Positions 1 to 5,564 are shown, counted from the first letter of the stretch. The stretch: 5,564 nucleotides of DNA from Candidatus Cloacimonadota bacterium (GCA_016938155.1 JAFGVF010000338.1:1-5564); one strand, 5' to 3'. Made by a program: numbers and translations. The notes: generated by a model from the sequence alone, not told the origin.

Positions 1-28
1 AAGTCAGGTAGAGATAAAACGAAATTTA

Positions 29-57
29 TTGACACTGAAACATTGAAGATGTAAATT
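29..57 (+). promoter_or_regulatory. Sigma70-like promoter for the hairpin leader and beta-helix gene
   Basis: A perfect -35 hexamer TTGACA (29-34) is followed by a 17-nt spacer and the -10-like hexamer TAAATT (52-57, 4 of 6 consensus positions). Transcription would start near 63-66, exactly where the hairpin array begins, giving a 5' leader of about 225 nt before the ATG at 289. No comparable promoter fits between the terminator-like hairpin and the ATG, so the downstream gene needs a promoter at or before this point. The lineage's main sigma factor may prefer other hexamers, so this is a pattern match, not proof. Confidence 0.45.
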
Positions 58-99
58 CACCAATGTGGAGGTTTGCGACCATTCGCGAGGTGGCTGAAA

Positions 100-158
100 T
101 GGAGGTATTGCTTTAGCTGTACTCGTGAAAAGACAGTGCAGCTAAAGCAGCACCTCCA
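100..158 (+). other. Long imperfect hairpin in the leader
   Basis: The outer arms TGGAGGT (100-106) and ACCTCCA (152-158) are exact reverse complements, as are the inner arms GCTTTAGCTG (110-119) and CAGCTAAAGC (138-147). The 3-nt joints between them (ATT and AGC) can contribute a T-A pair and a G-U wobble, leaving one A-C mismatch. Beyond the inner arms a G-U wobble and ACT/AGT extend the stem towards a loop around 124-134. The result is a stem of more than 20 base pairs, far beyond chance for a sequence this short. Confidence 0.85.
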
Positions 159-200
159 AAGAGACGAGGGAAACCCCTCACCGATTTTGCATTGGCAACT

Positions 201-238
201 GGAGGAGATGTTTGAGACAAGCTCAAACGAACTCCTCC
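201..238 (+). other. Two-part hairpin in the leader
   Basis: GGAGGAG (201-207) pairs with CTCCTCC (232-238) and GTTTGAG (210-216) pairs with CTCAAAC (222-228). A small internal loop (AT against GAA) separates the two helices, and a 5-nt apical loop lies at 217-221. The 3' arm resembles an anti-Shine-Dalgarno sequence. It is complementary to part of the AAGGAG at 278-283, so it could mask that site if the hairpin were opened. That switching role is inference; the base pairing itself is directly visible. Confidence 0.8.
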
Positions 239-250
239 GACTGTCGTCGG

Positions 251-277
251 TTCTCCCCTCAAGGGCGAGGAATTTTT
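251..277 (+). terminator. Terminator-like hairpin with T-tract just upstream of the ribosome binding site
   Basis: TTCTCCCC (251-258), a TCAA loop (259-262) and GGGCGAGGAA (263-272) form a G+C-rich stem with two bulged bases. It is followed at once by TTTTT (273-277). This has the layout of a Rho-independent terminator, though the T-tract is short. It ends one base before the AAGGAG of the next gene, leaving no room for another promoter, so readthrough would be required for expression. It may act as an attenuator. It could also simply end an upstream transcript, or be part of a repeat. Confidence 0.45.
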
Positions 278-283
278 AAGGAG
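278..283 (+). promoter_or_regulatory. Ribosome binding site deciding the ATG start at 289
   Basis: AAGGAG lies 5 nt before the ATG at 289. A TTG at 286 is in the same frame but would leave a spacing of only 2 nt, so the ATG is the better start. The site abuts the terminator-like hairpin and could be affected by folding of the leader. Confidence 0.8.
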
Positions 284-288
284 TTTTG

Positions 289-2337
289 ATGAAAACATGT
301 TTAGTTGTTTTGTTTCTTATCTTGCTAATCAGCTTGTCTGCCATCGAAGTGGGAGGAACCTTAACGCAGGATACGGTTTGGAGTCCTGAAGATAATCCTA
401 TTATCGTTACGGATAACCTGATTATCAACGAAGGTGTAACTCTTACAATTCTACCCGGTACAGAAATATTTATTAATTCAAGGCATATCCATGATTTGGA
501 AGATTTGAATAATGGGTCTTGGTACGGTTCTAATGATGGAAAGATAATTTGGTGTCATGGTAACATAATAGCTGAAGGAACTGAAGACAATCCAATACTG
601 TTTACGAGACATCAGGATTTAGAAAAGTTTTTTTGGGGAAACATATATTTTGATGCTAATTGTGAATGGGCAGTTTTCAGAGAATGCATATTTGAGTATA
701 GTTCACTAATAAGCCTATATGCCGGCTACACTGTTGATTGTGTTATTGGATTTAAAGGAACCAATTTAATTGTTAACAATTGCGATTTCTATGATTGTTG
801 GGGTGGAGTTTATGGAGTTTCACGAGATAAGCAAATAGAGATAACAGATTGTCATTTCTATTCCGATGAAGAAGTAGTTTACCAAGATATTGGGTATCCC
901 AACTTGGCATTTTACATTTATGCGAATAATAACAGTTTAAACAATGGTGTGATAGCCAACAATATTTTCAATAATCATTTTAGAGGACTTATGCATAATA
1001 TATATGTTGCCTACAATAGCTTTGATTCTTGGGATAGACCTTCAAGTACCTCAGTTAACTGTACTTTTCTGGACAACTATAACTTCGTCTATAATAATAC
1101 ATTCCTTAATCCTGGGATAGCAATAGATGCTTACGACACAGCCTATATCCGTTCCAATAGATTCATCGGTGGGAATTACAGTATCGATGGTGGCTATGTA
1201 AGCGTGATTGATAATTACTTTGAAGGGAATAGCATATTTAATGCCTCTGCTTCAAGTATATACATAAACAATATATATAATAATGCTAAGACATTTCCCA
1301 GCTTTATTTGCACTACAAATGAAGTAGTCTATGAAATGACGGATATTCCATCAGTATATGGATTATCGAATAGTTACAATAATTTAGGTATTGATTGTGA
1401 ATTTGCTGTTTATAACGGGACAATGAAGAATAGTATTATTGTTGGTAATGATAATCTTTTCGAAGAGCCTTGGGATTACGAGAAACGCTTCCAAAACTGC
1501 ATCGTTGATTTCCCGATAACGGGTTATAACATGATTGATTTAGGTGGAAATATCGTTGTTGACCCGGATAGTAATGCCAACCTATTTGTAGATTATGCAG
1601 GTCGGGACTTCCGTCCTGCTCCCGGTTCCCCTGCCATAGATGCGGGATGCTGGGTTGATACCCTCAATTGGTGCGAATATGCAGGTGGATTCACAGAAAG
1701 ATTCTGGGACGGAAACGGAGACGGGATAGCTGAACCGGATATCGGTCCCTATGAATTCGGTGCTCCTGCTCTGTGTGGGATACGAGGCTATACCCGTAAG
1801 AATAACGACAATGAAGAGATTGTCCCCTATGTTCTGATTCATAATGCCTATAATTACGGTGAATTTGTCATAAGTGATAGTACGGGTTACTTTGAACTGC
1901 CTCTGCTTGCCGGACAATATGAGTTTGTAGTTCAACGGGTTTTCTATGACTCTTTGTATCTATTCAAGACTGTCCCTGATGATTACTCCTGGAATGAAGA
2001 TGATATCTACCTGACAGAGAATGCCACCTATACCAATGAGCATTTGGTTTATCCTGCCATCGCAAAGCTAGCTATAGATAACTATCCTAATCCTTTTAAT
2101 CCCGAAACCAGAATAAGATATGTATTGTCTGTCAGTTCAGAGACAGAGGTGAGTATCTACAATATCAGGGGACAGAGAGTGAAACAGCTCTTCAAAGGCA
2201 AAGCTAAAGCAGGTGAGCATCTGATAACCTGGAATGGTAAGGATGAGAATAATCACCCCACCGCCTCCGGTGTTTATTTTGCCATTGTAAAGAGCAATGG
2301 GAATCAGCAGATGCGGAAGATGCTACTCTTGAAGTAA
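289..2337 (+). CDS. Secreted right-handed beta-helix protein with C-terminal sorting domain
   Basis: The protein has 682 residues, and I recognise its architecture but not a specific named gene. Residues 1-18 form a signal peptide: a short basic start, a Leu/Ile/Val-rich core and probable cleavage after SLSA. Residues about 20-65 carry the stretch typical of beta-helix caps (GGTLTQDTVW, then GVTLTILPGTEIFI). About 65-440 is rich in Asn, Tyr, Ile and Phe with recurring NN-F/I-N turns, as expected of parallel beta-helix coils. DFRPAPGSPAIDAG (440-453) is the usual end of such helices. It is followed by DGNGDG (474-479), a possible calcium-binding loop, and DIGPYEFG. Residues about 496-570 resemble a carboxypeptidase-regulatory-like beta sandwich. 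Residues about 594-682 contain NYPNPFNPETRIRY and end in GVYFAIV...MRKMLLLK, matching type IX (Por) sorting or FlgD-Ig-like tails. Inferred role: a surface or secreted protein for adhesion or polysaccharide binding or cleavage. No catalytic residues can be assigned. The core is markedly AT-richer than the C-terminal third. Confidence 0.9.
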   Translation: MKTCLVVLFLILLISLSAIEVGGTLTQDTVWSPEDNPIIVTDNLIINEGVTLTILPGTEIFINSRHIHDLEDLNNGSWYGSNDGKIIWCHGNIIAEGTEDNPILFTRHQDLEKFFWGNIYFDANCEWAVFRECIFEYSSLISLYAGYTVDCVIGFKGTNLIVNNCDFYDCWGGVYGVSRDKQIEITDCHFYSDEEVVYQDIGYPNLAFYIYANNNSLNNGVIANNIFNNHFRGLMHNIYVAYNSFDSWDRPSSTSVNCTFLDNYNFVYNNTFLNPGIAIDAYDTAYIRSNRFIGGNYSIDGGYVSVIDNYFEGNSIFNASASSIYINNIYNNAKTFPSFICTTNEVVYEMTDIPSVYGLSNSYNNLGIDCEFAVYNGTMKNSIIVGNDNLFEEPWDYEKRFQNCIVDFPITGYNMIDLGGNIVVDPDSNANLFVDYAGRDFRPAPGSPAIDAGCWVDTLNWCEYAGGFTERFWDGNGDGIAEPDIGPYEFGAPALCGIRGYTRKNNDNEEIVPYVLIHNAYNYGEFVISDSTGYFELPLLAGQYEFVVQRVFYDSLYLFKTVPDDYSWNEDDIYLTENATYTNEHLVYPAIAKLAIDNYPNPFNPETRIRYVLSVSSETEVSIYNIRGQRVKQLFKGKAKAGEHLITWNGKDENNHPTASGVYFAIVKSNGNQQMRKMLLLK

Positions 2338-2343
2338 GATACA

Positions 2344-2494
2344 ATTTTCGCATAGCCCCGAACTCACTCCGTTCGTATTGGTGCGAGCTACATAGATACT
2401 ATTTTCGCATTGCCCCGAACTCACTCCGTTCGTATTGGTGCGAGCTACATATTGCATAGCCCCGAACTCATTATCACTCGTATTGGTGCGAGCT
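2344..2494 (+). repeat. Three-copy hairpin-forming tandem repeat between convergent genes
   Basis: Copies 1 (2344-2393) and 2 (2401-2450) are 50 bp each, differ at one base (CATAG against CATTG) and have a period of 57 bp. Copy 3 (about 2454-2494) is shorter and keeps the flanks GCATAGCCCCGAACTCA and TCGTATTGGTGCGAGCT around a different 7-base centre. In copies 1 and 2, CGAAC and GTTCG form a stem around TCACTCC, and the outer TCGCA and TGCGA can also pair. No unit ends in a long T-tract on either strand. The array fills most of the 178-bp gap between the stops of the beta-helix gene and pdxJ. It may stop or stabilise both transcripts, or be a REP-like dispersed element. No open frame of note is present. 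Confidence 0.85.
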
Positions 2495-2515
2495 CAGGCA
2501 TATCCCTGCTTGTGT

Positions 2516-3226
2516 TTATTGGTTAAGAATCCTTTTCATCTCTCTTACAGCTTCTTCAATGCCTGTGAAAACAGCCCTGGAAATGATACTGTGTCCGATA
2601 TTGTATTCTTCAAAAAGCTCTAACTGCAATAAACCGTATATGTTCTTGTAGTTGATTCCATGCCCGGCAACACACCTTAATCCGGAAGATTTTATTGTCT
2701 TAGCTGCCTTCTGTATTCTTTGTAACTCAGCTTTAATTTCGTCATCTTTTTTAAGATTTGCATAAGCTCCCGTATGAATTTCAATGGCTTGAGCCCCGAG
2801 TCGGTCTCCCAGCTTAATCATACTAACATCCGGTTCGATGAAAAGACTGACTTCAATCCCTGCTTCTTTGAGTTCAGCAATGATTTTATCCAGACCCGGT
2901 TTCTCAAGATTGAGTCCACCTTCAGTAGTAATTTCCTCTCGCTTTTCCGGTACGAGAGTAACGGTATCAGGTTTCAGTTCTTTGGCAATAGTGACCATTT
3001 CGGCTGTGGGTGCCATTTCGAGATTGAGTTTTGTTTGGATTATGCTTCTCAGCAATTGAACATCCCGATACTGAATATGCCGTCTATCTTCACGCAGATG
3101 AACTGTAATCTGGTCAGCACCAGCCTGTTCTGCCAGAAGGGCAGCCAAAACAGGTTCAGGTTCAATTCCTTGACGAGCTTGTCTCAAAGTTGCTATATGG
3201 TCGATGTTAATCCCGAGAGCTATCAT
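2516..3226 (-). CDS. pdxJ: Pyridoxine 5'-phosphate synthase PdxJ
   Basis: The 236-residue protein is close to the usual length (about 240) and aligns along its whole length with my recollection of the E. coli enzyme. PdxJ condenses 1-deoxy-D-xylulose 5-phosphate with 3-amino-1-hydroxyacetone 1-phosphate to make pyridoxine 5'-phosphate, the last ring-forming step of the DXP-dependent vitamin B6 pathway. It is a cytoplasmic TIM barrel, octameric in characterised members. Visible family motifs are GINIDHIATLR (5-15, with His10), TVHLREDRRHI (41-51, with His43, Arg45 and His50), NLEMA (68-72, Glu70), LVPEKREE(I/V)TTEGG (91-104), IEIHTG (148-153, Glu149), AGHGINY (187-193, His189) and NIGHSIISRA (209-218). 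No key residue is missing. The ATG at 3226-3224 has AAGGAG 6 nt upstream. The gene converges on the beta-helix gene and diverges from the peptidase gene, with no other B6 gene in view, so it appears to be monocistronic here. Confidence 0.97.
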   Translation of the reverse strand: MIALGINIDHIATLRQARQGIEPEPVLAALLAEQAGADQITVHLREDRRHIQYRDVQLLRSIIQTKLNLEMAPTAEMVTIAKELKPDTVTLVPEKREEITTEGGLNLEKPGLDKIIAELKEAGIEVSLFIEPDVSMIKLGDRLGAQAIEIHTGAYANLKKDDEIKAELQRIQKAAKTIKSSGLRCVAGHGINYKNIYGLLQLELFEEYNIGHSIISRAVFTGIEEAVREMKRILNQ

Positions 3227-3232
3227 TCCGTA

Positions 3233-3238
3233 CTCCTT
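3233..3238 (-). promoter_or_regulatory. Ribosome binding site of pdxJ
   Basis: On the minus strand AAGGAG ends 6 nt before the ATG at 3226. This supports that start, as does the fit of the N-terminus (MIALGINIDH) to the family. Confidence 0.85.
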
Positions 3239-3267
3239 GAATATTGTTTTTGTAAGTGTTTGTAATG

Positions 3268-3285
3268 CAGTTTGACTGTCAACTG
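3268..3285 (-). promoter_or_regulatory. Near-palindrome containing a TTGACA, possible pdxJ promoter or operator
   Basis: CAGTTTGAC-T-GTCAACTG is an inverted repeat with one extra base in one arm. Read on the minus strand it contains TTGACA (3282-3277), about 50 nt before the pdxJ start. The hexamer at the expected spacing downstream (3259-3254) is ACACTT, a poor -10 match. The promoter reading is therefore weak and an operator-like role is only a suggestion. Next to it (about 3246-3265, minus strand) the motif TTACAAACAC/TTACAAAAAC is repeated with a 10-nt period. Confidence 0.25.
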
Positions 3286-3399
3286 AAATTCAATAGCTGT
3301 TTCCTCCGGATACTAAATTGAACCATAAATATAATAATCTGATTGTAGTATCAGCAGTTTATCCTTGACGGATTTGGCATAACCTGTGAGGGATATTAG

Positions 3400-3427
3400 T
3401 TGCTATAGGACAAATAATAAATATGAT
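3400..3427 (+). promoter_or_regulatory. Possible promoter of the M6 peptidase gene
   Basis: TTGCTA (3400-3405) and TATGAT (3422-3427, 5 of 6 match to TATAAT) are separated by 16 nt, placing transcription start about 20-25 nt before the ATG. A better -35-like TTGACG occurs at 3365-3370 but has no well-placed -10. The area is AT-rich, so such matches are expected by chance. Confidence 0.25.
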
Positions 3428-3446
3428 ATAGAAAAGATAGAAATAT

Positions 3447-3453
3447 GGGAGGA
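3447..3453 (+). promoter_or_regulatory. Ribosome binding site of the M6 peptidase gene
   Basis: GGGAGGA, with core GGAGG at 3448-3452, lies 6 nt before the ATG at 3459. It fixes the start, because the encoded N-terminus is immediately a signal peptide. Confidence 0.85.
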
Positions 3454-3458
3454 AGAAG

Positions 3459-5564
3459 ATGCGAAAACCGATAATCGGTTTATTCCTGATATTGTGTTCT
3501 TTACTTTCTGCTGTTTACAGCAGGGATTACAGAACAACTTTGACACAACCGAATGGCAAGACATTTGAAGCGATAGTAAACGGAGACGAATACTTTCGCA
3601 AAGTAACTGATAAAGATAACTACACTTTAATAGTTAATCCAAACGATGGATATTGGACTTATGCCGTAAAAGATGGGGGAAACCTTATCCCAAGTGTTTA
3701 CCGTTACGGTCAATCCAATCCTCGCTCAATAGGCATAACACCGGGATTGGAATTCTCCCGTGACCAGATAAATACAAGAGTTGAAGAGATGAAAGCTCTA
3801 TATTCTGAAAATCGCAACGGCAGAACACCTAATACCGGGACATTCAACAATCTTGTTGTATTCATCAGATTTTCCGGTGAATCAGAGTTTAATCAAAACA
3901 TAAGCATATATTCCAGTATGATCAGTGACAACACTCCGGGTGCGAATACGATGAAGAACTACTTCTTAGAGGCATCATACGGACAATTGACAATTGATTC
4001 ATATTACTATCCTTCTCCTTCAGCCTCAATGGTTGTTTCCTATCAGGATAGCCATCCAAGAGGTTATTATCAACCATACAGTGGTTCCAATACAATCGGA
4101 TACTCGGGAGATTCCCAAAGGACTGACAGGGAATTTGATTTATTGGAAAGTGCTTGTAACTACATCGCAAGTTCAGTTCCTACAGGTTTGAATATTGATG
4201 CTGATAATGACGGATATGTCGATAATGTCGTGTTTATTATTAAAGGTGATACAGGAGCTTGGGCAGACCTGCTTTGGCCCCATCGCTGGGTTTTGTATGA
4301 CAGAACCGTAAATATCAGAGGAAAAAGAGTATGGGATTTCAATCTTCAGTTACAGGTACACCTTGTAAGTAGCGGAGCCGGTGTGCTTTGTCACGAGATG
4401 TTCCACTCTGTGGGTGCCCCAGACCTCTATCATTATAGCTATGATGGCTTTACGCCTGCCGGTCCCTGGGATTTGATGGAATGGAACTCCAATCCACCTC
4501 AACACATGGGCATGTACATGAAATATCGTTATGGTTTATGGTTGAGTAATATTCCTGAAATCACAAGTAGTGGAACCTACTCCTTAAATCCATCTTCAAG
4601 CAGTACTAACAATGTTTATAAAGTGGCTTCTAATAATCCTGATGAATATTATGTTTTGGAATACAGAAGAGCAACCGGAACATTCGAAAGCAGTTTACCC
4701 GGTACAGGATTGACAGTAACCAGAATCAATACAGATTATGACGGGGAAGGAAATGCCGATGGTCCTCCAGATGAGCTCTATATATATAGACCAAACGGGA
4801 CACCAAGTAATGATGGCTCAATATCTTCAGCCGTTTATAATGCGGATTACGGGAGAACTTCCATCACAGATTACACTACTCCGTTTGCTTTTCTTTCTAA
4901 TGGTTCTGCGGGTGGGTTAAATATCACAAACATTGGTTCCGGGGGAGAGACAATATCCTTTTATGTGAGTATTGGTGAAATAGGAGCTCCAGATATTGCT
5001 GTTACTCCATCTACCATAACAGCTTCCATGCCGATAGACCAGACAATCACGAGAAATTTAAGAATATCCAATAATGGTACTGCTCCTTTGACATATCTTC
5101 TGAATTTAGAAGATAGTACAAGAGATAGCGGAGGTCCCTCAGCTTCAGGATATTACTGGCTGGACAGCGATGAGCCTGATGGTCCTAACTATATTTGGAC
5201 CGATATTACTTCAGTGGGAACTGAGATAAACTATACCTCAGATGACCAGATGACATCAGCTATCAATCTGGGTTTTACCTTCCCGTTCTTCAGTAATAGT
5301 TACACAACAGTAAAGGTCTGCAATAACGGCTTTCTAACATTTACCGACACGGATACTGAATGGGATAATGAAGATATCCCGGGCAGTAGCTCGCCAAACA
5401 ATATCATTGCTCCCTTCTGGGATGATATGAGTCCGCAGAGTAGTGGAAGCGTTCATTATTACAGTGATAGTGCCAATCAAAGATTTATCGTACAATTTAC
5501 CGACTCTCCGCATTATTACACGGTAAACGGAACATATACCTTCCAGGTTCAGCTCTATGCAAAC
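3459..5564 (+). CDS. Secreted M6-family metallopeptidase (3' end outside the window)
   Basis: The frame is open from the ATG at 3459 to the last base (702 codons, no stop), so the C-terminus is missing. Residues 1-21 look like a signal peptide (MRKP, then a hydrophobic core, cleavage near AVYS). LILC lacks a proper lipobox, so a lipoprotein is unlikely. Residues about 28-86 match the propeptide-like start of M6 proteins (QPNGKTFEA, GDEYF). The catalytic domain spans about 110-440: DADNDGYVD (247-255, possible calcium loop), WPHRW (273-277), the zinc motif HEMFHSVGAPD (His312, Glu313, His316, Asp322) and GPWDLM (335-340), a conserved M6 signature. Residues about 511-560 form an Ig-like sandwich of the 'isNnGtapLtY' type. 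Residues from 564 on form a second secreted module (YYWLDSDEPDGP, NLGFTFPFF, NNGFLTF, IAPFWDDM). Immune inhibitor A is a known M6 relative. The expected activity is extracellular zinc-dependent proteolysis; substrates are unknown. By analogy a sorting domain may follow downstream. Confidence 0.93.
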   Translation, partial: MRKPIIGLFLILCSLLSAVYSRDYRTTLTQPNGKTFEAIVNGDEYFRKVTDKDNYTLIVNPNDGYWTYAVKDGGNLIPSVYRYGQSNPRSIGITPGLEFSRDQINTRVEEMKALYSENRNGRTPNTGTFNNLVVFIRFSGESEFNQNISIYSSMISDNTPGANTMKNYFLEASYGQLTIDSYYYPSPSASMVVSYQDSHPRGYYQPYSGSNTIGYSGDSQRTDREFDLLESACNYIASSVPTGLNIDADNDGYVDNVVFIIKGDTGAWADLLWPHRWVLYDRTVNIRGKRVWDFNLQLQVHLVSSGAGVLCHEMFHSVGAPDLYHYSYDGFTPAGPWDLMEWNSNPPQHMGMYMKYRYGLWLSNIPEITSSGTYSLNPSSSSTNNVYKVASNNPDEYYVLEYRRATGTFESSLPGTGLTVTRINTDYDGEGNADGPPDELYIYRPNGTPSNDGSISSAVYNADYGRTSITDYTTPFAFLSNGSAGGLNITNIGSGGETISFYVSIGEIGAPDIAVTPSTITASMPIDQTITRNLRISNNGTAPLTYLLNLEDSTRDSGGPSASGYYWLDSDEPDGPNYIWTDITSVGTEINYTSDDQMTSAINLGFTFPFFSNSYTTVKVCNNGFLTFTDTDTEWDNEDIPGSSSPNNIIAPFWDDMSPQSSGSVHYYSDSANQRFIVQFTDSPHYYTVNGTYTFQVQLYAN

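Larger units (their letters stand above)
66..277 (+). promoter_or_regulatory. Structured 5' leader: array of consecutive hairpins
   Basis: This stretch without a gene is packed with inverted repeats in series. They are a short GCGA/TCGC hairpin (75-86), a long stem (100-158), GAGGG-AAAC-CCCTC (166-179), a two-part stem (201-238), CCGAC-TGTC-GTCGG (237-250, sharing two bases with the previous stem) and a terminator-like hairpin (251-277). By hand count it is about 52% G+C over 61-270, against about 32% at 901-960. GAGGG at 166-170 can pair with 175-179 or equally with CCCTC at 256-260 inside the terminator stem, so alternative folds are possible. I match it to no riboswitch or RNA family. It could be a cis-regulatory leader, a small RNA, or an insertion of a dispersed palindromic repeat. 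Short frames cross it on both strands but look like by-products of the palindromes. Confidence 0.6.

Noticed and set aside
1..54. Possible C-terminal tail of an upstream gene: frame 1 is open for 17 codons and stops at TAA 52-54.
   Set aside because: Seventeen open codons are expected by chance about half the time, no motif is recognisable, and the stretch overlaps the good promoter at 29-57. It cannot be confirmed without upstream sequence.
73..279. 68-codon plus-strand frame beginning with TTG in the leader.
   Set aside because: It runs through the hairpin array, has no convincing ribosome binding site, matches no family, and its Arg/Ser/Leu-rich composition follows from the palindromes.
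113..298. 61-codon minus-strand frame across the leader and the start of the beta-helix gene.
   Set aside because: It is the complement of the same hairpins and overlaps the signal-peptide codons of a well-supported gene. It looks like a by-product of the repeat.
1582..1935. 117-codon frame on the minus strand within the beta-helix gene.
   Set aside because: It lies wholly antisense to a well-supported coding region and has no recognisable domain or upstream ribosome binding site.
2344..2494. CRISPR-like array.
   Set aside because: There are only three copies, the spacing between units is only 3-7 bases, and no spacer-sized unique sequences lie between them.
2774..3265. 163-codon plus-strand frame opposite pdxJ.
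   Set aside because: It is the antisense shadow of pdxJ, whose catalytic motifs are all present on the minus strand.
3498..3500. Lipoprotein signal: Cys13 in the peptidase signal peptide.
   Set aside because: The residues before it (LIL) lack the small residue required at -1, and a normal signal peptidase I site near residue 21 fits better.
3386..3568. 60-codon plus-strand frame crossing the start of the peptidase gene.
   Set aside because: It is out of frame with the M6 peptidase, whose start at 3459 has a good ribosome binding site and signal peptide.

Overview
The window looks like chromosomal DNA from an AT-rich, Gram-negative bacterium of the Fibrobacterota-Chlorobiota-Bacteroidota (FCB) neighbourhood. 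The best guess is a Cloacimonadota-like lineage. The clues are a large secreted beta-helix protein ending in a type IX-style (Por/FlgD-Ig-like) sorting domain with a PNPFNP motif, an M6 peptidase with tandem secreted beta-sandwich domains, and AGG-rich ribosome binding sites. The assignment rests on protein style recalled from memory, not on a search.

Layout. Positions 1-288 hold no convincing gene. A good sigma70-like promoter (29-57) is followed by about 210 nt of back-to-back hairpins, richer in G+C than the genes. The last hairpin runs directly into TTTTT (251-277), with the Shine-Dalgarno of the next gene immediately after. Positions 289-2337 (+) encode a 682-aa exported beta-helix protein with a carboxypeptidase-regulatory-like domain and a C-terminal sorting domain. 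Positions 2338-2515 lie between convergent genes and carry three copies of a hairpin-forming repeat. Positions 2516-3226 (-) encode PdxJ, pyridoxine 5'-phosphate synthase. Positions 3227-3458 are a divergent intergenic region with weak promoter-like elements. From 3459 to the end (+) runs an open, unfinished M6-family metallopeptidase (702 codons visible).

How the genes relate. The two secreted proteins suggest a surface or extracellular function (polymer attachment or protein degradation) and probably share an export route. The visible part of the peptidase does not reach the C-terminus where a sorting domain would be. PdxJ makes vitamin B6 in the cytoplasm and has no evident link to either neighbour. 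It is transcribed towards the beta-helix gene and away from the peptidase gene, so all three genes are probably separate transcription units.

The most interesting element is the hairpin-rich leader at 66-277. It combines promoter, strong hairpins, a terminator-like hairpin and a Shine-Dalgarno in an order that looks like a transcription attenuator or cis-regulatory RNA. It could also be a dispersed palindromic repeat that landed upstream of the gene.
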